Part shown: in pieces, positions 40,959 through 49,694 of the stretch
How positions within the stretch are numbered: position 1 is the first letter of the stretch
How the letters are laid out: each line of letters starts with the position of its first letter
Assembly (NCBI GenBank): GCA_041691815.1
Contig: JBEPTZ010000003.1
Location: forward strand, 1 to 64,000
Reading direction: 5' to 3'
From: 70-18 sp041691815
Lineage (GTDB): Bacteria; Pseudomonadota; Alphaproteobacteria; Acetobacterales; Acetobacteraceae
Length of the DNA stretch: 64,000 nucleotides
The notes under the pieces: model-generated
The model's database searches: none
What the model was told of the DNA's origin: nothing
The model's input: only the letters and a program-made list of their open reading frames with translations
Position numbers and translations under genes: made by a program

Positions 40959-43429
40959 TACTTGCCTTTCTCCCTGACCAACAAAGCCGCCCGCTCCGCT
41001 GGTTCCAACTCGATCCGCCGCTCGGTCACTTTTTCAACGGCCGCCCGGCTGTAGCTAAGCGGAAAATACCGCCCCTGTAGCCACAGCGGAAACAGGTCGC
41101 GGAAATGCGCACTGGCCGGGTCGCCGGACTGGCCGGGGCTGTTCACCGCGAGGCTCGCATCCCAGTTGCCCACATCCAGCACCATGCGGAAACTCGCCCC
41201 GGCGACGGCGCGGAAATCGCGTTGCCGGTACGCCGCCGCCCCCACCGTCTGCCCGCTGCCGGATTTCGCCGCCGGCCCCACCGTCATCGCCGCCCGCAGC
41301 GCCGGGTCGGCGAACGCCGCCAGCGGATCCTCGAACACCGTCTTGTGCAACCGCCCCCAGGCCCAGCGCGTCCGGTCCGCCCCCAGTTCACGGCTGATAT
41401 CGGCCAGCGCCGCCCGCAATGAAGCCAGCATCACCCGGTTTCGGGTCGCCACCGGCTCGGCCCCCAACCGCGCATCCGGGTGCTGCATCAGGCTCAGGAT
41501 CGCCGCCACCTCGCCCGGCCACACCTCGGTGCGCAGCGGCGCCGGCATCACCGCCGCCACCACCTCGCGTCGCAGGTAGCGGCCGAACCACATCTCGAAC
41601 AGCGCCCCCTGCGGCGAGTCAGCGGTTAGCCGCCCGTCCCATTCCCCCAGCCAGGCGATCGCACTCCGCAACGCCGGATCATCGGTCGGCACGCCGTGCA
41701 GCACCGCGAGCAGCGGCGCCGCCAGCGGGGTCAGTTCGTCATTCTGCAGCGCCGCCATATCGGCCAGCGTCGCCTTCGGGGTCGCTGTCAGCACGTCGGC
41801 AATCCGCTGGTAGCGCCCGGCATAGGCCCACTCGAACCCCACCCGCCTGGTGTCGATCGGGTAGTCCGGCGGCAAATTCATCTGGTTGGCGCTGGCGAAC
41901 CAGCCCTTCGCCGGATTGAACGCCGAAGGCAGCAGCGAGCGCGGCATGAAGCCGTCCCACTCATAGCGCCCATCCCCCGGCACCGGCAGCAGCCCGTCCC
42001 AGTTGTGCCGCACCGGCACCATCCCGCCCGGCACCCAGCCGATATTGCCGCTGGTGTCGGCGTACACCTGGTTCTCGCTCGGTGCCCCCCAGCGATCCAT
42101 CGCGGCCAGGAAATGCGGCCAGTCCGGCGCCCGCATGAAGCCGATGCTGGCGAAATACGGCGCCATCCCCGGTTGCAGCCAGGCCGCACGCACCGCATAC
42201 AGCCGCTGATGCTCGGGGTCCTCGCGGATCACCGGCCCGTGCCGGGTGAATTTCAGCACCACGTCGCGCGACACCTCGCCCTTCACCCGAATGGTCTCAT
42301 GCACCGCCCGCACGCTCTCCCAGCCCGCGCCGTAGCGGTACTGGTCGGTATCTTCCGGGTTGGTCGTGTAGAAATACACATCCTCCTGGTCGATGCCGAA
42401 GATCGTCAGCCCGAAGCCGATGGTCTGGTTATGCCCGATCGAAATCCCCGGCAGCCCCGGCTCGCCGGCGCCGATCACATCCAGCCCCGGCGCTACCAGA
42501 TGCGCGATATAGCGCAGCGACGGCGCCGCCAGCCCGCGATGCGGATCATCGGCCAGGATCGGCCGCCCGGTGGCGCTGCGCCCCGGCCCCACCACCCAGT
42601 TGTTGCTGCCGAGCGTGCTGGTGTCCCATTCCGGGTTCCATTGCTGGCCATACAGCACCGGATCATGCCGCCGCCGCGGTCGCGGCTCCGGCGCCAGCGG
42701 ATCGCCCATCACCCGCGCCGGCGTGATATCGGCCTCCGCCGTCGCCAGGTCGAACACCGCCAGCACATCGGCCGGAATCGAACAGACATCCAGCCCCTGC
42801 GGCACCTGCACCGTCCAGGCCGGCTCCAGCGTGCGCCGCAGACTGTCCGCCGCGACACCCGCATGGCACATCACCCGCGCCCGCTCCACCTCGCTGTGCA
42901 CGTTGCGCGACAGCCCGTGACTGCGAATGCGCACCACATCGGCGGCCGCCCAATGGCTCGGCGTGTAGCCCAGCAGGCGAAATTCCACCGGCAGCAATGT
43001 CGGGTCGGCGGCCACCTGATCGACATAGGCGTTGATGCCGGCCACGAACGCCGTCGCCACCGCTTCGGCGTCATCGCTATAGGAATGCCACTCGGCCTGC
43101 ATGTCGCCGCGATACAGAAACAGCCGCGCCGCCCGGTCCTGGGTCACAAACCCCGGCCCCAGCACCTCGGACAGCAGCCCCAGCCCGCGCCGCCGCCAGG
43201 TGTCGATCTGCCACAGCCGGTCGCGCGCCGCATTCCAGCCCTGGACGAAGAACGCATCGCGCTGACTGGCGGCATAGATGTGCGGCACACCCCAGCGATC
43301 CAGCAGAATCTCCGCCGGCTGGTGCAGGCCGGGGGTGGCGATGCGCTCGGCGGCGGCCGGGAACGAAAGAAGTAAGAAAGCGAGTAGGATTCTTCTTTGT
43401 TTGAAAACAAAGAAGCAAAAAAACTTCAT
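40958..43429 (-). CDS. penicillin acylase family Ntn-hydrolase, secreted
   Basis: 823 residues from ATG 43429. The N-terminus MKFFCFFVFKQRRILLAFLLLS... ending FPAAA-E reads as a signal peptide, but its first 12 codons are the type B end of A/B copy 8; no ATG, GTG or TTG occurs between the element and the conserved LLDRWGVPHIYAASQRDAFF. The catalytic nucleophile is the serine of LGSNNWVVGPGRSATGRPILADDPH, which becomes the N-terminus of the beta chain after self-cleavage. Family members cleave penicillins, cephalosporins or acyl-homoserine lactones in the periplasm. The substrate is unknown. It ends at A/B copy 7, so this gene is flanked by elements on both sides. Confidence 0.88.
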   Translation of the reverse strand: MKFFCFFVFKQRRILLAFLLLSFPAAAERIATPGLHQPAEILLDRWGVPHIYAASQRDAFFVQGWNAARDRLWQIDTWRRRGLGLLSEVLGPGFVTQDRAARLFLYRGDMQAEWHSYSDDAEAVATAFVAGINAYVDQVAADPTLLPVEFRLLGYTPSHWAAADVVRIRSHGLSRNVHSEVERARVMCHAGVAADSLRRTLEPAWTVQVPQGLDVCSIPADVLAVFDLATAEADITPARVMGDPLAPEPRPRRRHDPVLYGQQWNPEWDTSTLGSNNWVVGPGRSATGRPILADDPHRGLAAPSLRYIAHLVAPGLDVIGAGEPGLPGISIGHNQTIGFGLTIFGIDQEDVYFYTTNPEDTDQYRYGAGWESVRAVHETIRVKGEVSRDVVLKFTRHGPVIREDPEHQRLYAVRAAWLQPGMAPYFASIGFMRAPDWPHFLAAMDRWGAPSENQVYADTSGNIGWVPGGMVPVRHNWDGLLPVPGDGRYEWDGFMPRSLLPSAFNPAKGWFASANQMNLPPDYPIDTRRVGFEWAYAGRYQRIADVLTATPKATLADMAALQNDELTPLAAPLLAVLHGVPTDDPALRSAIAWLGEWDGRLTADSPQGALFEMWFGRYLRREVVAAVMPAPLRTEVWPGEVAAILSLMQHPDARLGAEPVATRNRVMLASLRAALADISRELGADRTRWAWGRLHKTVFEDPLAAFADPALRAAMTVGPAAKSGSGQTVGAAAYRQRDFRAVAGASFRMVLDVGNWDASLAVNSPGQSGDPASAHFRDLFPLWLQGRYFPLSYSRAAVEKVTERRIELEPAERAALLVREKGK

Positions 43430-43511
43430 CCAATGGAGTGTAATCACTCTAATCGCGCTCACTGTTGCAAGGCGGATAAAAGTTTTTTGGTTCTTTTTTT
43501 CAAAAAAGAAC
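43392..43511. repeat. A/B intergenic element copy 8 (complete, reversed)
   Basis: Type B palindrome 43392-43415 (arms CTTCTTTGTTT/AAACAAAGAAG, loop GA) and type A palindrome 43490-43511 (loop TC). The central part differs from other copies (ATGGAGTGTAATCACTCTAATCG), where GAGTG pairs with CACTC. It lies 6 bp past the trpS stop, and its left part encodes the start and first residues of the penicillin acylase family protein. Confidence 0.9.
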
Positions 43512-43517
43512 AGTCAT

Positions 43518-44516
43518 TTATACTTTCAGAAATCCTACCAGCCGCTCCGCCTCGGAGACGATCGGCTCGGCAATCGCCGCCGCCTTCTGCGCACTCTCGC
43601 GCAGGATACCATCCAGCGCCGCCTGATCGGCCAGCAGCCGCTGGGTTTCGGCGGCGATCGGCGCCAAATGCGCCACCAGCAGATCGGCCAGCACCTGCTT
43701 GAACGCCCCGAACCCCTTGCCGCCATGCTCGCGCAGCACGGCGGCGTGGTCAGTATTGCTCAGCGCCGCGTAGATGCCTACCAAATTGCGCGCCTCCGGC
43801 CGCCCCTCCAGCCCGGCGGGTTCGCTGGGCAGCGGCTCCGGGTCGGTCTTGGCGCGGCGGATTTTCAGCGCGATGGTGTCGGCGTCGTCGTTGAGGTGGA
43901 TCACGCTCTGCTCGGAGACGGCGGATTTGCTCATCTTTTTGGTGCCGTCGCGCAGGCTCATCACCCGCGCCGCCGGGCCGAGGATCAGCGGCTCGATGTT
44001 GGGGAAGAACTCCACCCCGTAATCGTGGTTGAATTTCTGCGCGATGTCGTTGGCCAGTTCCAGATGCTGCCGCTGATCGTCGCCCACCGGCACCTGGGTG
44101 GCGTGATAGGTCAGGATGTCGGCGGCCATCAGGTTGGGATAGATGAACAGCCCGGTGGAGACGTTCTCGCGGTCGGTGCCGGATTTCTCCTTGAACTGCG
44201 TCATCCGGTTCAGCCAGCCCATGCGCGCCACGCAGGTGAATATCCACGCCAGCCGCACATGCGCATGCACCGCCGATTGCTGAAACAGCAGGCTCCGCGC
44301 CGGATCGATGCCGCAGGCCAACAACGCCGCGGCCAGCCCGCGGGTCTGCTCCACCAGCGCCTTGGGATCCTGAAAAACCGTGATCGCGTGCAGGTCGACC
44401 ACGCAGTAGATGCATTCATGGTCATCCTGCAGCGGCACCCAATTCCGGATCGCGCCCAGATAATTCCCCAGATGCGGTACGCCGGAGGGCTGGATGCCCG
44501 AAAAAATACGCTGCAT
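43518..44516 (-). CDS. trpS: tryptophanyl-tRNA synthetase
   Basis: 332 residues. Class I signatures: SGIQPSGVPHLGNYLG at residues 6-21 (the HIGH region, here HLGN) and GTKKMSKSAVSE (KMSKS). It charges tRNA-Trp with tryptophan. ATG 44516 gives the standard N-terminus MQRIFSGIQPSG; the frame extends 19 codons upstream into the murJ end. It lies 54 bp after murJ on the minus strand. Its stop is followed by A/B copy 8. Confidence 0.95.
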   Translation of the reverse strand: MQRIFSGIQPSGVPHLGNYLGAIRNWVPLQDDHECIYCVVDLHAITVFQDPKALVEQTRGLAAALLACGIDPARSLLFQQSAVHAHVRLAWIFTCVARMGWLNRMTQFKEKSGTDRENVSTGLFIYPNLMAADILTYHATQVPVGDDQRQHLELANDIAQKFNHDYGVEFFPNIEPLILGPAARVMSLRDGTKKMSKSAVSEQSVIHLNDDADTIALKIRRAKTDPEPLPSEPAGLEGRPEARNLVGIYAALSNTDHAAVLREHGGKGFGAFKQVLADLLVAHLAPIAAETQRLLADQAALDGILRESAQKAAAIAEPIVSEAERLVGFLKV

Positions 44517-44569
44517 GAGGCTTTTTCCACCAAAAAGAGGGAGTTTTTTCCAGCCGAATCGCGGTTTGG

Positions 44570-46111
44570 TCAAGCCTTCCTGCGACGCAGCAGCCGTGCC
44601 GCCACCGCCCGCAGGTCGAACCCGCCGATCGCCTGCCCCACCACCCCGTAGACCACCATCCCGGCCGCCACCAGCCCCGCCAGCCCAGCCCAGCGCAGCA
44701 CGCCGTGCAGCGGGCGGAACATATAGATTTCAAGCCCATACAACACCAGCATCATCGCCACCCCGGCCAGCAGCATGCGCGGCACGCTGCGGCTGATCTG
44801 CCGGTCCAGCGCCAGATGCCCCCGCCGATGCAGCACCCAGCCCAGCGCCGCCACATTCACCCAGGCCGCCAGCGAGGACGCCAGCGGCGGCCCGAGATGC
44901 TGCAAAGGTCCCATGAAAACAATGTTCAAGCCAAGATTGAGCGCCACAACGAACACGCCGATCTTCACCGGCATCGCGGTATCGCCGCGCGCAAAGAACC
45001 CCGGCACCAGCACCTTCACCAGAACAAACGCCGGCAGCCCCACCGCATAGGCGCCGAGCGCCTGGCCGGTCAGCGCCACCTGTGCCGCATTGAATGCGCC
45101 GCGGTGGAACAGCACCTCGATCACCGGCCCGCCGATCACCAGCAGCGCCAGCGCGGCCGGCAGGGTCAGCAGCAGCGCGTATTCCAGCGCCCGGTTCAGC
45201 GTCGCGATTGCCGCCTCGGCCTGGCCGGCAAGTGCCTGACGCGAAAGGGTTGGCAGCAGTGCTGTGCCGACCGCGACGCCGATCGTGCCGAGCGGCAACT
45301 GGTTCACCCGGTCGGCGTAATACAGCACCGAGACGGTACCCGCCGGCAGCAGGCTGGCGATGATCACATCGACGGTGAGATTGAGTTGCGTCACCCCGGC
45401 GCCAAGCAACCCCGGGCCCATCCGCCGCAGCAACAGCCGGATCGGCGGCGAAAGACGCGGGCGCGGCAGATGCAGCCGCATCCCGGCGCGCTGCACCGCC
45501 CAACCGAGGAGGGCCAGTTGCACCACGCCGGAGACGCTGACGCCGATTGCCAGCGCGTGCCCGGCAGTCGGCAGCAGATGCGCGAGGCCGAGCAGAAACG
45601 CAATGCAAACAATGTTGTAGACCACCGGTGCGGCGGCGGCGGCGGCGAAGCGGTCCAGGCCGTTGAGCACCCCGGAGAGCAACGCGCCCACGCAGATCAG
45701 CGGCATGTAGGGGAATGTTATGCGGCATAACTGTACCGCCAGCGCAAATTTCTCCGGGTCCGACCGGAATCCCGGCGCCAGCCCGGCGACCACGGTGGGC
45801 ATGAAGATTTCCGCCACCACGGTCAGCCCGATCAGCCAGAACACCAGCACCGCCGCCGCCTGCTGCGCGAAGCGCTGCGCCGATTCCCTCCCCTCGGTGG
45901 TCAGCAACCCGGAGAACGCCGGCACGAAGGCCGCCGAGAACGCACCCTCGCCGAATAGCCGGCGGAACAGGTTGGGCAACCGGTTGGCGACGAAGAACGC
46001 ATCGGCCACCGGCCCGGCGCCGAGAAAGGCGGCGATCAGCATGTCGCGCGCGAAGCCGAACACCCGGCTGGCCAAGGTCCAGCCGCCGACGGTCAGGATA
46101 CCCTTCAGCAT
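44570..46111 (-). CDS. murJ: lipid II flippase MurJ
   Basis: 513 residues, about 14 membrane spans. MurJ marks: LKGILTVGGWTLASRVFGFARDMLIAAFLGAGPVADAFFVANRLPNLFRRLFGEGAFSAAFVPAF at the N-terminus and the central VLYYADRVNQLPLGTIGVAVGTALLPTLSRQA. It flips lipid II across the inner membrane for peptidoglycan synthesis. It starts 9 bp after the gpsA stop and precedes trpS, so gpsA-murJ-trpS is probably one transcript. Confidence 0.95.
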   Translation of the reverse strand: MLKGILTVGGWTLASRVFGFARDMLIAAFLGAGPVADAFFVANRLPNLFRRLFGEGAFSAAFVPAFSGLLTTEGRESAQRFAQQAAAVLVFWLIGLTVVAEIFMPTVVAGLAPGFRSDPEKFALAVQLCRITFPYMPLICVGALLSGVLNGLDRFAAAAAAPVVYNIVCIAFLLGLAHLLPTAGHALAIGVSVSGVVQLALLGWAVQRAGMRLHLPRPRLSPPIRLLLRRMGPGLLGAGVTQLNLTVDVIIASLLPAGTVSVLYYADRVNQLPLGTIGVAVGTALLPTLSRQALAGQAEAAIATLNRALEYALLLTLPAALALLVIGGPVIEVLFHRGAFNAAQVALTGQALGAYAVGLPAFVLVKVLVPGFFARGDTAMPVKIGVFVVALNLGLNIVFMGPLQHLGPPLASSLAAWVNVAALGWVLHRRGHLALDRQISRSVPRMLLAGVAMMLVLYGLEIYMFRPLHGVLRWAGLAGLVAAGMVVYGVVGQAIGGFDLRAVAARLLRRRKA

Positions 46112-46120
46112 GCGGCCGCC

Positions 46121-47071
46121 CTATTCATCGCGCAGCTTGCGGGCCAGCAGGTGCTCCACCGCCTGGGCGAGACTGAGGCGGCCCTGCACCACCCCGGCCA
46201 CCACCGCGCAGAGCGGCATCTCCACGCCGAGTGCGGCGGCGCGCGCCACCAGCGCCGGCGCGGCGGTCGCCGCCGGCGCGCCCGGGCGGCGCTCGGGCAG
46301 GCTGTCGGCCCCCGCCCGGCCCAGGGCCCGCGCCCCCCCGGGGCAGGTGTTGGGGCTCGACGCACCGGTGCAGGTCAACACCAGGTCGCCCATGCCGGAC
46401 AGCCCGGCCACCGTCTCGGCATGGCCGCCCAGCGCCTCGGCAAACCGCGCCAGTTCGGCGAGGCCCCGGGTGATCAGCGCGGCGCGGGCGTTCTCGCCCA
46501 GCCCGGCGCCGATCACCGCACCGGCGGCGATCGCCACCACGTTTTTCGCCGCGCCGCCGATCTGCGCCCCCACCGCATCGTCATTGCCATAAAGCCGGAA
46601 CGACGGCGTCGCCAATGCCGCCACCGCCTCGGCGCGCAGCCCGGCATCAGCGGCGGCCACAACGGCAGCGGCGGGCAGGCCGGCGGCAATCTCATGGGCG
46701 AAATTCGGGCCGGTCAGCACCCCCGCCGCACGGCCAGGGCACGCCTCGGCCAACACCTCCAGCGGCAAGGCGAGGCTGCCGGACTCCAGCCCCTTGCAGC
46801 AGGCCAGCAGCGCCCCGCCCGCCGGCAGCCGGCCCGCCACCGCGCGCAGGTGCTGCATCGGCACCGCCAGCAGCAGCAGGTCGGCGCTCGGCAACTCGGT
46901 GACCACTGTGATCCCCGCCGGCAGCTTATGGCCGGGCAGGCGGGGGTTTTCGCCACCGGCAATCAGGCCGGGCGCACGCGCCCAGAGGGTGACGGCGGCG
47001 CCGGCGCGGACGGCCTGAAGCGCTAGCGCGGTGCCCCAGGCGCCGGCGCCGATGATGGCCAGGTGAGTCAA
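46121..47071 (-). CDS. gpsA: glycerol-3-phosphate dehydrogenase [NAD(P)+], with altered C-terminal motif
   Basis: 316 residues from TTG 47071. LAIIGAGAWGTALALQAVRAGA binds NAD(P), with CCKGLE, GPNFAHEIAAGLPAA, IGGAAKNVVAIAAG (catalytic Lys) and LSGMGDLVLTCTGASS. In the substrate region the usual SRN is SPN (Arg replaced by Pro) and the usual VEG/AEG motif reads APA, although spacing to GVEMP is the same as in E. coli GpsA, which may impair function. The enzyme makes sn-glycerol 3-phosphate for phospholipids. The start is uncertain: outside the adjoining A/B element there is only TTG. murJ follows in the same direction. Confidence 0.82.
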   Translation of the reverse strand: MTHLAIIGAGAWGTALALQAVRAGAAVTLWARAPGLIAGGENPRLPGHKLPAGITVVTELPSADLLLLAVPMQHLRAVAGRLPAGGALLACCKGLESGSLALPLEVLAEACPGRAAGVLTGPNFAHEIAAGLPAAAVVAAADAGLRAEAVAALATPSFRLYGNDDAVGAQIGGAAKNVVAIAAGAVIGAGLGENARAALITRGLAELARFAEALGGHAETVAGLSGMGDLVLTCTGASSPNTCPGGARALGRAGADSLPERRPGAPAATAAPALVARAAALGVEMPLCAVVAGVVQGRLSLAQAVEHLLARKLRDE

Positions 47072-47078
47072 GGAAGCA

Positions 47079-47201
47079 GTTCTTTTTTTGCAAAAAAAGA
47101 ACCAAAAAAACCTGTCCGCCTTGCAACAGCGGAGTCGTGGAGACTCCGTACACTCCAATGGATGGAAAGTTTTTTTGTTTCTTTTTGTTTACAAAAAGAA
47201 G
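47079..47201. repeat. A/B intergenic element copy 9 (complete)
   Basis: Type A palindrome 47079-47102 with one extra T and A in the arms (GTTCTTTTTTT/AAAAAAAGAAC, loop GC) and type B palindrome 47178-47201 (arms TTTCTTTTTGT/ACAAAAAGAAG, a T-G outer pair). The core reads GGAGACTCCGTACACTCC. It lies 2 bp beyond the rlmJ stop codon and 7 bp before the TTG start of gpsA. Confidence 0.9.
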
Positions 47202-47203
47202 AC

Positions 47204-48016
47204 CTACTCATCTGCAATGCGCTCCACGGCAAACCCCCGCCCTTCCTCGCCGAGGCGAGCGGCAAGCGCCCCCAAAACTGGCGCGGCGGCTACTTCGAAG
47301 CCGAATGGTGGATTGGCGATCAGCAGGCCGCAGCCGTTCAGCCGGGACGCATCCAGCGGCGGGCGCAGCCAGAGTTCGGCCGCGATGATGTCGCGCAGGG
47401 CGCTGTCGCGCAGGGCCTGGTGGAAGGCGCGGGAGGGTGCGCGGTGCTTCAGCGGGTACCAGGCGGCGAGGATGGCGTTGGGCTGGCGCTTTTGCGCCAG
47501 CGCCAGGCCGGTGGCGAGGCGGGCGAATTCGTCTTCGGCTTCGTAGGGTGGGTCGATCAGTACCACGGCGCGCTTTTCCTGGGCCGGGAGCAGGGCGCCG
47601 AGTGCCTCCCAGCCGTCGCGGCGGTGGATGGCGACCTGTTTGTCGCGGCGGAAGCTGCGGCGCAGGGTGGCGTGGTCCTCGGCGTGCAGTTCGCAGCAGA
47701 CCAGACGGTCCTGCGGGCGCAGCAGGGCGTGCAGCAGGGCAGGGGAGCCGGGGTAGAGGCCGAGGCGCTGCACCAGGGCGACATAGGGGGCGAGCGCTTC
47801 GGGCGGGGCTTCCAGCAGGCGGGCGATGCCATCGTGCCACTCGCCGGTGCGGGCGGCGGGGCCTGCGGTGAGATCGTAGCGGCCGGCGCCGGCATGGGTG
47901 TCGAGCAGCAGCAGGCCGGCCGGCTTGCGCTGGGCGGCCTGAACCAGCGGCAGCAGCAGCGCGTGCTTCATGCAATCGGCGAAATTGCCGGCGTGGAAGG
48001 CGTGGCGATAGTTCAT
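47204..48016 (-). CDS. rlmJ: 23S rRNA (adenine(2030)-N6)-methyltransferase RlmJ
   Basis: 270 residues. NYRHAFHAGNFADCMKHALLLPLVQAAQ at the N-terminus and LLLDTHAGAGRYDL (SAM site) are characteristic, as is the catalytic VVLIDPPYEAEDEF. RlmJ methylates A2030 in 23S rRNA before ribosome assembly. The MFS transporter gene upstream overlaps it by 4 bp. Its stop is 2 bp before A/B copy 9, so transcription into gpsA may be attenuated. Confidence 0.93.
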   Translation of the reverse strand: MNYRHAFHAGNFADCMKHALLLPLVQAAQRKPAGLLLLDTHAGAGRYDLTAGPAARTGEWHDGIARLLEAPPEALAPYVALVQRLGLYPGSPALLHALLRPQDRLVCCELHAEDHATLRRSFRRDKQVAIHRRDGWEALGALLPAQEKRAVVLIDPPYEAEDEFARLATGLALAQKRQPNAILAAWYPLKHRAPSRAFHQALRDSALRDIIAAELWLRPPLDASRLNGCGLLIANPPFGFEVAAAPVLGALAARLGEEGRGFAVERIADE

Positions 48017-49239
48017 GCCGCCGATGTAGCCGGTCTGGCCGGCGCTGTCTGCGTTGGCCGTGTCTCCGGCATCACGAAGGCGACCATCAGCACTGCGGCG
48101 GAGCCGGCGATGGCCAGCAGATGGAAGGCCATGTCGCTGTTATAGGCGGTGGCGGCCCAGCCGGCCAGGCTGGTGCTGACGGTGGCGCCGAGGCCGACCG
48201 CCAGCCCGAACAGCCCCATGCGCAGGTTGAACCGGCCGCCGTGGCCGGAGAGGTCGGCGGCGATCAGTGGCGTCATCACCCCGAACGCCGCGGCGCCCAG
48301 CCCGTCCAGCGCCTGCACCACGACGATCAGCGCCGGGTGGTCGACATAGGCCAGCAGCAGCGCGCGGGCCGGCAGCGCGCAGAAGCCGAGCAGCAGGATC
48401 GGCTTGCGGCCCCAGAGCTGCGCCCAGCGGCCGACCTGGGCGGCGAGCGATGCCACGATGATCTGCGGCACCAGAATGCAGGCGGCGATCACCAGGTTGG
48501 CGTCGTCGCCGACCCGCTTGGTGACCTCGATTGCCGCCAGCGGCAGCATCGCCGCGTTGGCGAGGTGGAACAGCACGATGCAGCCGAGATAGGCCAGCAG
48601 GCGGCGGTCGGCCAGCACGCCGCGCCACGGTTCGTGCGACGGCGCCAGGGTCATCGCCGGCACCTCGGCCGGTGCGGCGACGGGTTGGCCGGCGCCCTTC
48701 AGGTGGCGCAGCATCCACAGCGCCGGCAGGCAGAGGGTGGCGGCCAGGAACAGCACCGCGCGGTTGGACAGCCAGGTGCCGACCGCGCCCATCAGCATGG
48801 CGCCGGCCGCCGCACCGGCTGCGGCGAAGCCGGCATTGCGGCCGAGCCGGGCGGCCACCGCGCTGCTGGCCACCAGGCCGAGGGTGAGGGCGGCGATCGA
48901 CGGGTTCAGCATGCAACTGGCCATGCCGTGCAGCGCCTGCGCCAGCAGCACCGGCGCCAGTTGCGGCAGGAAGCCGATCAGCGTCGCGGCGGTGCATATC
49001 CCGGCCAGCGCGATGCCGGCGGCCAGCCGCTTGTTGGCCATCGCGTCGACCAGCACGCCGGCCGGCACCTGGGATGCCATCGAGGCGATCGAGCCGACGC
49101 TGAGCGCCAGCCCAATATCGAGCTGGGTCCATTTATGGGTGGTCAGGAACACCGCGATGAACGGGCCGAACCCGGTTTGCAGGTCGGCGACGAAGAAGTT
49201 CAGCCAGTCCAGCCCGCGATGGATTCGTGGCGTCGCCAC
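48013..49239 (-). CDS. MFS transporter
   Basis: 408 residues with about twelve membrane spans. Major facilitator features: GLDWLNFFVADLQTGFGPFIAVFLTTHKWTQLDIG at the N-terminus, VDAMANKRLAAG between spans 2 and 3, and GRWAQLWGRKPILLLG in the second half. Substrate is not deducible; this subgroup (similar to bacilysin-type or drug exporters) commonly lies in accessory clusters. Its stop overlaps the rlmJ start, so the two are co-translated. Confidence 0.85.
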   Translation of the reverse strand: MATPRIHRGLDWLNFFVADLQTGFGPFIAVFLTTHKWTQLDIGLALSVGSIASMASQVPAGVLVDAMANKRLAAGIALAGICTAATLIGFLPQLAPVLLAQALHGMASCMLNPSIAALTLGLVASSAVAARLGRNAGFAAAGAAAGAMLMGAVGTWLSNRAVLFLAATLCLPALWMLRHLKGAGQPVAAPAEVPAMTLAPSHEPWRGVLADRRLLAYLGCIVLFHLANAAMLPLAAIEVTKRVGDDANLVIAACILVPQIIVASLAAQVGRWAQLWGRKPILLLGFCALPARALLLAYVDHPALIVVVQALDGLGAAAFGVMTPLIAADLSGHGGRFNLRMGLFGLAVGLGATVSTSLAGWAATAYNSDMAFHLLAIAGSAAVLMVAFVMPETRPTQTAPARPATSAA

Positions 49240-49274
49240 CGGTCAGCGGATCGCCAAGTTTGCGTCGGCTGGAG

Positions 49275-49694
49275 TCATTTCGCCGGGCCGGGATTCGGCA
49301 CGTCCAGCATGACGATCGGCTTGCCCGGCAGCACCTCGGGCGCCACGCGGATGCGGTCCGATTCGACCTGGACCGAGACCACCGGGCCTTCCTTGCTGCT
49401 GGAGAACGACAGCGCGCGCCAAGCGACCGCCACCTTGCGGGCGCCGAGGCCCATGAAGCCGCCGATATCGATCACCACGCCGCGCACCACGCCCTGCGCG
49501 TCGACCAGCACATCGACGATGCGGCCGAGGTTCTTGCCGGTGGCGCTCAGCACCTTGTAGCCGAGCAGGCCGGCGACCTCGGGCGGTGCTGCGATCTCGG
49601 CTGGGGCGACCGCGGTCGCCGGCGGTGGCGCCGGCGTGGTGGCGACGCAGGCCCCGAGGGCGGCGGCCAGCAGCAGCATGCGGGCGAGCGTCAC
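49275..49694 (-). CDS. PRC-barrel domain lipoprotein
   Basis: 139 residues. MTLARMLLLAAALGAC is a lipoprotein signal with lipobox LGAC at position 16. After a Pro/Ala linker the PRC barrel follows: LLGYKVLSATGKNLGRIVDVLVDAQGVVRGVVIDIGGFMGLGARKVAVAW. PRC-barrel proteins of this kind are found in the envelope, function unknown. It overlaps the EamA gene upstream by 4 bp, and is 35 bp from the MFS gene, so the minus-strand run EamA-PRC-MFS-rlmJ may be one unit. Confidence 0.82.
   Translation of the reverse strand: MTLARMLLLAAALGACVATTPAPPPATAVAPAEIAAPPEVAGLLGYKVLSATGKNLGRIVDVLVDAQGVVRGVVIDIGGFMGLGARKVAVAWRALSFSSSKEGPVVSVQVESDRIRVAPEVLPGKPIVMLDVPNPGPAK

Noticed and set aside
40841..41080. Recurring small peptides such as MFENKEAKKLHP, MKTKKQKNFI and SFLVLFYKKEQ
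   Set aside because: They are translations of the A/B palindromes in various frames. They recur because the DNA repeats, not because of selection on protein, except where the acylase start depends on it.
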